Shown piece after piece: positions 15,401 to 22,613 of a stretch of 36,960 nucleotides of DNA. Source of the stretch: Actinomycetota bacterium (GTDB lineage: Bacteria > Actinomycetota > Actinomycetes > Actinomycetales > Kineosporiaceae). The stretch's first letter is position 1. The number at the start of each line of letters is the position of its first letter. The notes under the pieces were generated by a model, which was given only the letters and a program-made list of their open reading frames with translations, did not search any database and had not been told where the DNA came from. The stretch spans positions 1 through 36,960 of the forward strand of contig JAUPKQ010000181.1 of the NCBI GenBank assembly GCA_030837345.1. Reading direction: 5' to 3'. The position numbers and the translations under genes are program-made.

Positions 15401-17376
15401 GGAACGGTGAGCTCCAGCACGCCTGCCACACGTACTACAGCACGCTGCCGGCCCTGTTCGACAGCGCCGCGACGCTGGAGGAGGTCATGGCCGAGGTCGA
15501 CGCCGCGATGGCCTTCACCGCGCGGACCGGGAACGACCACGCCGGCGGGGCCTACCTGATCTACCGCCAGTTCGCCGGGACCCTGCGGGGCGGGACCGAC
15601 GACTCGTGCGGCGTCGTCGACGGTGCCGTGGACGACGACGAGTACCTGCCCCGGCTCGCGGCCAATCCGACGGCCGCCGCGTACTTCCACGCGATGCGGG
15701 CCCTGTCGGCCGCCGTCCTCGACCGGCCCGACGACCTCGTCCGGCACGCGACCGCCGTCGCTCCCCTCATGCCGTTCATCGGCGCGACGTACATCACGAC
15801 CACCGCCCACCTGGTCCAGGCCCTCGCGCTGGTGCACCGTCTGCGGGCGGCGCCGCCGGACCGCGAGTCCCTCCTCGCCGCGTTCGACACCGAACGCGAG
15901 TGGCTGACGGCGCGGGCGGTCGACGTCCCGGCGACGTTCTCGCACCTGCGGCGCTGGATGGACGCCGAACTCATCTGGCTCCAGGGGGAGCCTCTCCTCG
16001 CGACCCGCTCCTTCGACGCCCTCCTGGCGGACCTGACGCGGCGCCCGCGACTCTGGCACCGCGCCCTGATCGCGGAGCGGGCGGCCCTGCTCCACGAGGA
16101 GAACGGCCTGCGGCACCTGACCACGATGACGCTCCTGGAGGCGAGAAGCGTCTACGAACGCTGGGGGGCGACGGCGAAGGTCGCCGACCTCGACGCGCGG
16201 CATCCCGAGCTGCGGAAGATGCGGTCACGGATCTGGACCGGATCCGGCGGCCGGTACCTCACGGACAGCGGCGGCAGCGGCACGTACTCCACCGACGAGA
16301 TCGACCTGCTCGGCGTCGTCAAGACCTCCCAGGCCCTGAGCTCGGAGACGAGCACCGACCGGCTGCTCGCCCGGGTGAAGGCCGTCCTCAGCTCGATGAC
16401 CGGGGCGACCTCGGTCCGGATGGCGCTGCGGGACGACGCGGCGTCCTGGGTGACGACGACGGACGACGGGCAGTCGCTGACCGTCGAGGCCGCCGCCGAG
16501 AGGGGCCTGCTCCCGCTCACCGCGTTCCGGTACGCCGAGCGTGTCCAGGAACCGGTCGTCGTCGACGACGTCCAGGAGGACGAGAGGTTCAACCGTGACC
16601 CGTACTTCGCGGGGGTGCGGTCCTGCTCGCTCCTCGTGATCCCGATCCTCTCCCAGGGCAGGCCGAGGGCGATACTGATCCTCGAGAACCGGCTGAGCCG
16701 CGCGGCGTTCGCCGCGGACCATCTGGACGGTGTCATGCTCATCACCGGGCAGCTCTCGGTGTCGTTGGACAACGCCCTGCTCTACGCCTCGCTCGAACGC
16801 AAGGTCGCCGAGCGGACCGAGGCCCTCGGCGTCGCGAACCGGCGTCTGGAGACACTCTCCGCCACGGACGCCCTGACCGGGCTGTCCAACAGGCGTCACC
16901 TGAAGGACCTGCTCGACGACGTCTGGCGGGAGGCGCTGCGCAGGAAGTCACCCATCGCGATCGCGATGATCGACATCGATCACTTCAAACTCTTCAACGA
17001 CCGTTACGGGCACCCCGCCGGTGACCGCTGCCTCCGGCTGGTCGCCGCGGCCCTCGGCGAGAAGATCCGGGGAAGCGACACGGTCGCGCGGTACGGCGGC
17101 GAGGAGTTCATCATCGTGATGCCGGGGGTGGACATCGTCATCGCCGAGCGCGTCGCGGAGCGCGTGCGGAAGGCGGTCGCGGCCCTCGACCACCCGCACG
17201 AGAGCTCCCCGATGGGGATCGTCACCGTCAGCATCGGGGTCACCGCGGTCGTCCCGACGCCGGAGGGGACTCCCGAGGCGCTTGTCGAGTTCGCCGACCA
17301 CCTCCTCTACCAGGCCAAACGCGGCGGCCGGAACCGGATCGCCGTCGAGCGCCTGTCGGCTCCCGCCGTCCGCTGA
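12409..17376 (+). CDS. Multidomain Ser/Thr kinase - AAA ATPase - TPR-like - GAF - GGDEF signalling protein
   Basis: The protein has 1655 residues from GTG 12409 (GAAGGG upstream). Domains in order: a protein kinase (about 20-285; ICKEF lysine, HRDINPSN near 126, DFD instead of DFG near 148); an AAA_16-type ATPase (about 300-560; Walker A GVPGVGKS near 327, Walker B IVIAVDDLQWAQ near 453); a long helical TPR-like region (about 560-1290); GAF (about 1295-1460); and GGDEF (about 1480-1650; ATDALTGLSNRR, IDIDHFKLFNDRYGH, GGEEF near 1562). RGSD five residues before the motif is an RxxD inhibitory site. The first part matches the large trifunctional kinase/ATPase/histidine-kinase proteins, but here the output is a diguanylate cyclase. 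It would turn cytoplasmic signals into cyclic-di-GMP. It ends 33 bases from the convergent beta-helix gene. Confidence 0.93.
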   Translation: MSGDTAGDLLSTNGDEELLHESARTRIVRVVDPAGHRGVICKEFLGSEAQRRLRHERTILERLSGVDGVVPPVGDRSSSSTLTLEDTHTDVLGAALADGPLPSADLFTIAIGLAEVVAAVHGRGVTHRDINPSNILWSASPPHLYLIDFDLATTSAQELPGFVHEREITGALAYLAPEQTGRTGRPVDQRADLYGIGATLYELATGKPPFGFTDPLQLVHDHLTEIPVPPSERNPAVPSLLSDIILRLLEKEPDRRYQSAEGLAHDLRAARTIVEEGSSRRLVLGERDFPVRLSAPSRLVGRDAEIDALRDALQGARAGTGRSLLASGVPGVGKSALLDQLRPLVTGCGGWFVMGKFDQYRQDWEVDGVRRALRWLGRLLLAAPEEEIVDLRERLLTELGSNAELVAAMVPEFTSVLRLPSRPAEGDPTTVHTRLNQAAVDLLRVVASPSRPIVIAVDDLQWAQDTSLGFLDALLLDERLRDVLVVGAYRDNEVDAAHPLTAFLARWDRLGVAPTRLTVTNLPRPALGTMLSEMLRIAPEEAAPLAEAIGSRTDGNPFDTVELVNSLRREGALAMGPLGWSWDATTLRRHLGHDNVVGILVTRLAALPRRTQELLEIMACLGGEVDTDLLGDASALPTETVEERLLPALEDGLLVYDHGDASARFRHDRVQQATLTYLGTADRAELQLVLARRLAPLPGRELIAAEQYLGIAWAVDDPKEQRRLVEVFRTATAGAIAMADYGRAERYVSAAMALIPPSGPVAVDAATAAEMAVELHTVLYSLGRLDELDDAFGKVTESTDDVLVRADAAQLQVVSLTNQNRMAEALDLGFGLLRELGAGIPDDPDELAREIDRSLATMDRWVAGGDEVEHLLTPRCTDPRILATARFLDRFIPTAFFSNHPAWPLLGLTAARLWAGHGAAAELAGPVCYSSFATITRRDDYRTGNAAVRQALVVSETQGWEPVTSHIRAAYALSCAPWSEPLEDVLRQARQAHESLVRNGELQHACHTYYSTLPALFDSAATLEEVMAEVDAAMAFTARTGNDHAGGAYLIYRQFAGTLRGGTDDSCGVVDGAVDDDEYLPRLAANPTAAAYFHAMRALSAAVLDRPDDLVRHATAVAPLMPFIGATYITTTAHLVQALALVHRLRAAPPDRESLLAAFDTEREWLTARAVDVPATFSHLRRWMDAELIWLQGEPLLATRSFDALLADLTRRPRLWHRALIAERAALLHEENGLRHLTTMTLLEARSVYERWGATAKVADLDARHPELRKMRSRIWTGSGGRYLTDSGGSGTYSTDEIDLLGVVKTSQALSSETSTDRLLARVKAVLSSMTGATSVRMALRDDAASWVTTTDDGQSLTVEAAAERGLLPLTAFRYAERVQEPVVVDDVQEDERFNRDPYFAGVRSCSLLVIPILSQGRPRAILILENRLSRAAFAADHLDGVMLITGQLSVSLDNALLYASLERKVAERTEALGVANRRLETLSATDALTGLSNRRHLKDLLDDVWREALRRKSPIAIAMIDIDHFKLFNDRYGHPAGDRCLRLVAAALGEKIRGSDTVARYGGEEFIIVMPGVDIVIAERVAERVRKAVAALDHPHESSPMGIVTVSIGVTAVVPTPEGTPEALVEFADHLLYQAKRGGRNRIAVERLSAPAVR

Positions 17377-17408
17377 CGGTCTCGCGCCGTCGGCCGGCGA
17401 GCAGGCGC

Positions 17409-19073
17409 CTACCGCTCCAGACGTCCGTGGGGGTCGTGGCGGGCCCCGAGGTCCCGCCAGGCCCCCCAGTCCAGGGTCTTGTGCTGCCAGGCGAAGAACT
17501 CGCCGTCCGCCGGGTCGAGCCGGTAGGTGTTGTGGTCGAACGCGACCCGCGCCTCCGGGCCGAAGATCTGCGACGGCACGTCGGCGACCGCCCCGGTGAG
17601 CTGTCCGCGCCGCATCGCGACCGTGTTGTCGTGCACCCACACGTTCCGGACGATGTGGGGCCCGTGGGACGCGGGCTGCTCGGCCACCCGGTCCCCGCTG
17701 TCGAGCAGCACGATGCCGTTGACGTTGTCCCGCACGATGTTGTGCGCCACCTCGATCAGCTCGTTGCCCCCGGAGGACTGGATCTGGATCCCGGCGTCCC
17801 AGGCCCAGCCCTTGTCCGGCCGCCCGTTGCCCGAGATCACGTTGTGGACGATCACCGCGTCGTAACTGATCTCGTGCTGGATCCCGGCACCGCGGTTGTC
17901 CGCGACCTTGTTGTTCCGGTAGGTCGTCCGGATGTTCCCGCCGTCGGCCCACAGTCCCGGGCCGACGTTGCCGAAAACGTCGTTGCGGGCGAGGGTGACG
18001 CCGTCCGTCGACCAGAGCTTGCCGCCGCCCGCCTCCCACTCCGACGAGTACCCGGCAACACCGTTCGCGAACACCTGGTTGTCGCTGATCGTCGCCCCGT
18101 CCCCCCAGACGGCGAACCCGAGCTGTCCCTGGTCGTGGATCACGTTGCCGGACACCGTGCCGCGGGACGCGATCCCGATCCCGATCCCGTGGCCGAACCG
18201 CACCTCGTTGTTCACGACACGCCAGCCCGACCCGGACGCCGGGGGCGAGACCTGACGCGCCTCGACCACGGCCGTCTGGGCGGGGGACGCGACCTGTTCG
18301 AGCACGAGACCGGCGACGGTGACGTCGTCCACGACCGCCCTGACCAGGCTCGGGGCGACGGCCTGCTCGACGAGGTGCCCGGTGGGGTCGCTGCCGACGG
18401 TGACGGTGTTCGTCGCGTAGTCGGCGTACACGGTGCCCCCGGTGACGGCCGACCGCTCCCCCACCCGGGCCAGCCGCCGCCCGTCGAGGAACACGTCCTC
18501 CGCCCGGGCGCACCCGGGCGTGTCCGGACGGCACTGGCCGGAGGTGCCCGGGCCGGACGGGAGGAACCCCGGGGCCGACCAGGCGGCGCCGTCCGGTCGC
18601 CACCCCGACAGCACCTTCGACCCGCGAACGACCGCGCCGGCGCGGCCGACGAGGGCGTCGCCCCGCCGGGGCACCACCGGGGTCACGAGGCGGTGGACCC
18701 CCGGGGACAGGCAGAAGGCCGTCCCGGGAGGGTGCGCGTCGATCATGCCCTGGAGGTCCGCGTCGACGCCGACGTCGACCCCCGTGCACGCGCCGCCGTC
18801 CGCGGCCGGTCCGATGACGCGAGCCGGTCCGGTCGCGGGTTCCGGTGCGGTCGCGCTCGCCGGCCCGGTCGCACTCGCGGGTCCGGTCACGCTCGCCGAT
18901 CCGGTGGTTTGCGCCCGGTCGTCGCGGGACCGGTCGAGCGACCGGAACGGATCCGGCGGGTCGGGGTGGCCTCCGGGCCCGGCCCGCATCACGAACACCG
19001 CCACGAGGACGGCGCCCAGCACCAGGAGCATCACCGCGAGTCCCGCGGCGGCCCGTCCGCGACGGTTCACCAT
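17409..19073 (-). CDS. Membrane-anchored right-handed parallel beta-helix protein (polysaccharide lyase/epimerase-like)
   Basis: The start is ATG 19073, overlapping the upstream polymerase gene's end by seven bases; the protein has 554 residues. One hydrophobic helix (about 9-29) acts as an uncleaved anchor, with the rest outside the cell. A Ser/Thr/Pro/Ala linker carrying short repeats follows (about 50-85). The bulk (about 170-540) shows repeated N-V/I-x-G/D-N turns (VVNNEVRFG, GTVSGNVIHDQGQ, ISDNQVFANG, LARNDVFGN, YRNNKVADNRG, IVHNVISGNG), typical of the beta-helix (NosD/PbH1) fold. Linked to the Wzy- and Wzz-type genes, it probably modifies or cuts the exopolysaccharide, like alginate epimerases and lyases. 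Catalytic residues cannot be assigned from sequence. Confidence 0.85.
   Translation of the reverse strand: MVNRRGRAAAGLAVMLLVLGAVLVAVFVMRAGPGGHPDPPDPFRSLDRSRDDRAQTTGSASVTGPASATGPASATAPEPATGPARVIGPAADGGACTGVDVGVDADLQGMIDAHPPGTAFCLSPGVHRLVTPVVPRRGDALVGRAGAVVRGSKVLSGWRPDGAAWSAPGFLPSGPGTSGQCRPDTPGCARAEDVFLDGRRLARVGERSAVTGGTVYADYATNTVTVGSDPTGHLVEQAVAPSLVRAVVDDVTVAGLVLEQVASPAQTAVVEARQVSPPASGSGWRVVNNEVRFGHGIGIGIASRGTVSGNVIHDQGQLGFAVWGDGATISDNQVFANGVAGYSSEWEAGGGKLWSTDGVTLARNDVFGNVGPGLWADGGNIRTTYRNNKVADNRGAGIQHEISYDAVIVHNVISGNGRPDKGWAWDAGIQIQSSGGNELIEVAHNIVRDNVNGIVLLDSGDRVAEQPASHGPHIVRNVWVHDNTVAMRRGQLTGAVADVPSQIFGPEARVAFDHNTYRLDPADGEFFAWQHKTLDWGAWRDLGARHDPHGRLER
18844..18897. repeat. Three 18-bp tandem repeats in the linker of the beta-helix gene
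   Basis: Three near-identical 18-base units (18844-18861, 18862-18879, 18880-18897) encode six-residue Thr/Gly/Pro/Ala/Ser repeats such as TGPASA just after the membrane anchor. They form an extracellular flexible spacer. Their length is likely to vary between strains through slippage. Confidence 0.6.
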
Positions 19074-20443
19074 CCCGGCCCGCCCGGCGACACGGGATCC
19101 GGCCGCGCCGGACCCGCCTGCGGGGCGGGCGCCCCGCCGGGGCGCGCCCGGCGGGTCAGCACCGTTCCGATCCCGAACGCGGTCCACAGTGGAACGGCCA
19201 CCTGGGCTCCTTCGAGTTGCGGGTCGAAAACCGAGGAGACGCCGACCGCCGTCGCCAGCACCACGCACAGGATCGAGAGCCGACGGGACAGGTCCCGGCC
19301 CCGGGAGGCGAGCACCCGGCACCCGACGATCATCCGCCGGTACCAGGCGCACCACAACGAGATCCACAGCACGATTCCGAACAGGCCCATCCGGGCCACG
19401 ATGTCGAGGTGCGAGTTGTGAGGGTTGCGCAGCGCGACGGTCCCGTCGTCATAGACCCCGACCTCGACGGCGAGGTTCGGCCCGAAACCGGAGCCCACCA
19501 GGAGGTCGCCCGACTCGATCCGGTGTTCCATCACCCGTGACCACAGGACGATCCGCCCCCGCGTCGTGCCGGTGAGGTTGCCGGGGACGTCGGAACTCTG
19601 AAGGCTCAGCAGGTTGCTGACGAGCTGGGACGCCGAGTACTCCCGCCCCTGGGCACCGCCGACGGGGACGGGCACGACGGCCAGGACGAGCGCCGTCACC
19701 GTCAGACACGCGACAGCCCCGAGAACGGCCCGCCCGCGGACCTGACGGGGGACGCACGCCAGCCCCACCCCGGCCGCCGCGACGGCGGCGAGCAGGCCCC
19801 CGCGGTTCTGGGTGCCGACGAGCCCGATCACGAGGACGGCGACGATCGTCCACCAGGCCCGCGCCCTCGTCCCGGGCCGTCCCGGACACAGCCACAGGGC
19901 ACCGAGCGCCACCAGCGCCGCGAGGGCGGCGTTCCCCGGTTTGTGGTTGAGCACGGAGACCGTGCTCCAGGGCACGGAGGGGGCGCGGTCCGCGACCGAG
20001 GCCAGCACCACCGCGAACGGCAGCCAGGCGAGCAGCCAGGGCACGAGGCGGATCAGCCCGCCGACGAGACGCTCCAGACGCTCCGGGGACCGTTCGAACG
20101 CGGCGACGACCACGAAGGCGTGGATCGCGTAGTACCAGAGGGCGGCGTCGCGGACGGCGTCGATCCCGTGGAGGGAAAGCCCCGGGAGCGTCCGGATCAG
20201 TCCCCACCCGGCGAACACCGCGAGCAGCAGGAGGACCGGGTCGTCCCGGAGCCTCGCGCGGAGGTAGCCCGTTCCGGTGAGCAGACCGACCACCCCCACG
20301 AGCAGGAGCAGTTCCCCGACGAACAGCGGGGTGCCGGGGATGTGCAGGTACGCGAACGCCTTGTCGAAGGCCAGGTACCCGCCGATCACCGGACCGAGAC
20401 CGGTGAGGTACAGCCCCAGGGCACGGCCCGGAGGGATGCTCAC
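19067..20443 (-). CDS. Wzy/O-antigen-ligase-family polysaccharide polymerase
   Basis: The start is GTG 20443, overlapping the preceding Wzz-type gene's stop by four bases (GTGA); the protein has 458 residues. About ten to twelve hydrophobic helices span its length (for example PLFVGELLLLVGVVGLLTG, WTIVAVLVIGLVGTQNRGG, MGLFGIVLWISLWCAW). The large outside loop before NPHNSHLDIVARMG matches the conserved His-containing motif of PF04932 (Wzy_C), and GTQNRGG is also family-like. Such proteins polymerise or transfer lipid-linked polysaccharide at the outer face of the membrane. No glycosyltransferase genes lie in this window, so sugar assembly must be encoded elsewhere. Confidence 0.88.
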   Translation of the reverse strand: MSIPPGRALGLYLTGLGPVIGGYLAFDKAFAYLHIPGTPLFVGELLLLVGVVGLLTGTGYLRARLRDDPVLLLLAVFAGWGLIRTLPGLSLHGIDAVRDAALWYYAIHAFVVVAAFERSPERLERLVGGLIRLVPWLLAWLPFAVVLASVADRAPSVPWSTVSVLNHKPGNAALAALVALGALWLCPGRPGTRARAWWTIVAVLVIGLVGTQNRGGLLAAVAAAGVGLACVPRQVRGRAVLGAVACLTVTALVLAVVPVPVGGAQGREYSASQLVSNLLSLQSSDVPGNLTGTTRGRIVLWSRVMEHRIESGDLLVGSGFGPNLAVEVGVYDDGTVALRNPHNSHLDIVARMGLFGIVLWISLWCAWYRRMIVGCRVLASRGRDLSRRLSILCVVLATAVGVSSVFDPQLEGAQVAVPLWTAFGIGTVLTRRARPGGAPAPQAGPARPDPVSPGGPGW

Positions 20444-22137
20444 CGGCCCCTGGCCCGGAGTCCCCCGGCCCACCGGGCGAGGGCCGCCGTCCCGCGTCTC
20501 ACCAGGGACGTCGTCCCCCGGACCGACGCCACCACCCCACGCCCGGCGCGCAGCAGAACCCGCCGGGCGACGTGCCGGACCCGCCGGGCGACGTGCCGGG
20601 CCCGCCGGGCGCGGGAGGCGGTGACGCCGTCGCCGGTCGGCGCGCGGTCGTAGACGACTCCGAGCGGTTCCGCCCGAAGGGTGTGCAGCCGTTCGGCCAG
20701 TTCGAGGTGCTCCCGCAGAGGCTCGTCGTGACGGGCGACGACGACGACGGCGTCCGCGGCCCCCGCGAGGGCGACGGCGTCCGCCGACTCCAGCAGAGGA
20801 GGGCCGTCGATCAGCACGATCTCGAACCGGGACCGGGCCGCCGCCAGCAGGCCCTGCACCGCCCGGCGCCGGGCCGCGCCACTGACCCGCCCGTCGTCCG
20901 GGCCCGGTCCGAGAACCGCGGGCACGCCGTCGCGCGGCGGGCCCGGGACACACTCGGCCAACGTGCGGTGTCCGGACAGCACCTGCCGGAACCCGTCGCC
21001 GGCCGGCCCGCCGGCCGGCCCCTCGGCCGGCCCGCCGGAGGCGAGAGCCGCGCCGAGCCCTCCGCCGGACGCGTCCACCGCGAGCACGGTCGTCCCGCCG
21101 TCCGCGAGGGCACGGGCCAGACCCGCGACGACCGCCGTCCCGCCCGGGCCGTCCCTCACCGCCATGACGGCGACGGACACCGGGCCACCCCCATCGTTGC
21201 CCGCGCCCGCGCCCATCCGGTCGAGGTACCCGGCCGCGAGGCGGAAGGCCTCCTCGACGGCGCGGTCCGCGGAGCCGTGGGCCACCGGGATCTCGCTGAT
21301 CAGAGGCGCCCGGTAGCAGGCCGCGGCCTCCAGCGGGTCGTGCAGCCGCCGGCGCCTGCTCACCCGTGCGTACGCGAGCGCGGCACCGGCGATCGCGCCG
21401 GCCAGGAGCCCGACCCCGGAGTTGATCAGTTGTTGCCCGGCGCCCGGACCGACCGGGTCGGTCGCCCAGGTGGTGACCGGATGATGGGCCAGGTCGATCT
21501 GCACGTTCACCATCACCTGGCTGCGCTGGCCGAGAAGGCTCGTCCGGACCGTGGCGGCCGTCGTCTCGGCGATCGCCCGGTCGATCCCCGCGATCGTGGC
21601 GGCACCCTGGGCGGCGATCGACGCCGTCCGGGTGGCGTCGAACGACTGGAGCACGGCGTCGACGGCGACCCGCGCGACGCGGGGGCTCGACCACGTGAAC
21701 GCGACGGCGACGATGCTCGCCCCGTAGGAGCCGGGGGAGGCCGCGAGCGGCGGGGTGATCTGGACCTGGCTTCTCCCGCCGAAGAAGTCGCTGGTTCTCA
21801 GCTCGGCGCGGCCGAGGGCCGCGTTGGCGAGCCGGACCGCGCGGACCGCGACCTCCTGGGACCCCAGCAGCATCACCTGGCCGTCGAGGTACTGGTCGGA
21901 GTCCTGCTCGGGCAGGGACAGCTGCCGGGGAACCGTCACCTCCGCCCGGGCCTGGTACTCGCGGGGGGCGAACACCCCCCAGGCCGCCGCGAGGAGCAGC
22001 CCGGCCAGGGACACCGCCGCGACCATCGCCCAGTACCGGCGGACGGCGCCGACGACCGTCGGTTCGAACCGCGCCAGATCCGCTGAGGGTGCCGGGGAAC
22101 CGGATCGCCCCGTGGCGGGAACGTCGCCACGATCCAT
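20440..22137 (-). CDS. Wzz-type chain-length/BY-kinase-like protein with degenerate P-loop
   Basis: The start is ATG 22137 (GTG 22143 possible); the protein has 565 residues. N-terminal part: a TM (YWAMVAAVSLAGLLLAAAWGVF), an extracellular Wzz-like region (EYQARAEVTVP and onward) and a second TM (LINSGVGLLAGAIAGAALAYA). The C-terminal part (about 300-490) follows bacterial tyrosine-kinase layout: VSVAVMAVRDGPGGTAVVAGLARALADGG sits where the Walker A should be but lacks the GKS/T lysine, then come TTVLAVDAS (Walker A') and FEIVLIDGPPLLESADAVALA (Walker B). ATP use is therefore doubtful. The end is rich in Arg/His/Val repeats and has no Tyr cluster. It should set chain length of the exopolysaccharide with the coupled Wzy. 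Confidence 0.85.
   Translation of the reverse strand: MDRGDVPATGRSGSPAPSADLARFEPTVVGAVRRYWAMVAAVSLAGLLLAAAWGVFAPREYQARAEVTVPRQLSLPEQDSDQYLDGQVMLLGSQEVAVRAVRLANAALGRAELRTSDFFGGRSQVQITPPLAASPGSYGASIVAVAFTWSSPRVARVAVDAVLQSFDATRTASIAAQGAATIAGIDRAIAETTAATVRTSLLGQRSQVMVNVQIDLAHHPVTTWATDPVGPGAGQQLINSGVGLLAGAIAGAALAYARVSRRRRLHDPLEAAACYRAPLISEIPVAHGSADRAVEEAFRLAAGYLDRMGAGAGNDGGGPVSVAVMAVRDGPGGTAVVAGLARALADGGTTVLAVDASGGGLGAALASGGPAEGPAGGPAGDGFRQVLSGHRTLAECVPGPPRDGVPAVLGPGPDDGRVSGAARRRAVQGLLAAARSRFEIVLIDGPPLLESADAVALAGAADAVVVVARHDEPLREHLELAERLHTLRAEPLGVVYDRAPTGDGVTASRARRARHVARRVRHVARRVLLRAGRGVVASVRGTTSLVRRGTAALARWAGGLRARGR
20559..20611. repeat. 21-bp tandem repeat, 2.5 copies, at the 3' end of the Wzz-type gene
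   Basis: Units at 20559-20579 and 20580-20600 differ by one base, and a half unit follows to 20611. They encode the repeated heptad RHVARRV near the basic C-terminus. This is a likely site of length variation. Confidence 0.65.
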
Positions 22138-22349
22138 GTCCACCCCCGTGTGCCGAACCGAGGAGATCCTGAACCGGGCTCGAACGAGGGATCCCATAAG
22201 GGGATCGGGCAGGGTCCCCCGTGATACCGGGGACGGCGCCGAACACCATGAGGTCCCGTGCGGGGCTGCATTAGACTCCGGCCGAAATCGCGCCAAGGGG
22301 ACACCAGCGCCGCAGGCCACAGGCCTGGGGACCACACAAGGGGGTAGGG

Positions 22350-22613
22350 GTGGGAAAGGCAGACCCGGTCGCGTTACGCACGGGGGCCGGAACGCTCAGC
22401 CGAACGGCCACCGACATCGAGACGGCATCGCAGACGATCATCGCGCAGTCCCGGACCGTCGAGGGGGCCGCACCCGGCACCTTCGGCCCGGCAGCGGCAC
22501 GTTTCGGCGCAGCCTGGGGCGGGGAGCTGCTGGCCTGGGCCTTCGGAGCGGCGACGCTCGGAAAGATCGGCGCCGAGAACGCCGGGCAGTTCGAGACGGC
22601 GACCGGCGGATGA
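22350..22613 (+). CDS. EspC-like small type VII secretion protein
   Basis: The protein has 87 residues, starting at GTG 22350 behind an AAGGGGG ribosome site. It is a helical, Ala/Thr-rich protein: ALRTGAGTLSRTATDIETAS forms helix 1, then GTFGPAAARFGAAWGG marks the turn, then a second helix ends in GQFETAT. This fits the EspC/WXG100-like helical-hairpin families exported by ESX systems, including a W-G in the turn. It heads a four-gene overlapping operon, divergent from the exopolysaccharide genes across a 212-base promoter region. ESX core genes (EccC and others) are not in the window. Confidence 0.7.
   Translation: MGKADPVALRTGAGTLSRTATDIETASQTIIAQSRTVEGAAPGTFGPAAARFGAAWGGELLAWAFGAATLGKIGAENAGQFETATGG

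Noticed and set aside
13669-16203. An 844-codon minus-strand frame inside the kinase/GGDEF gene
   Set aside because: It is antisense low-complexity translation. The plus-strand frame is continuous across recognised domains.
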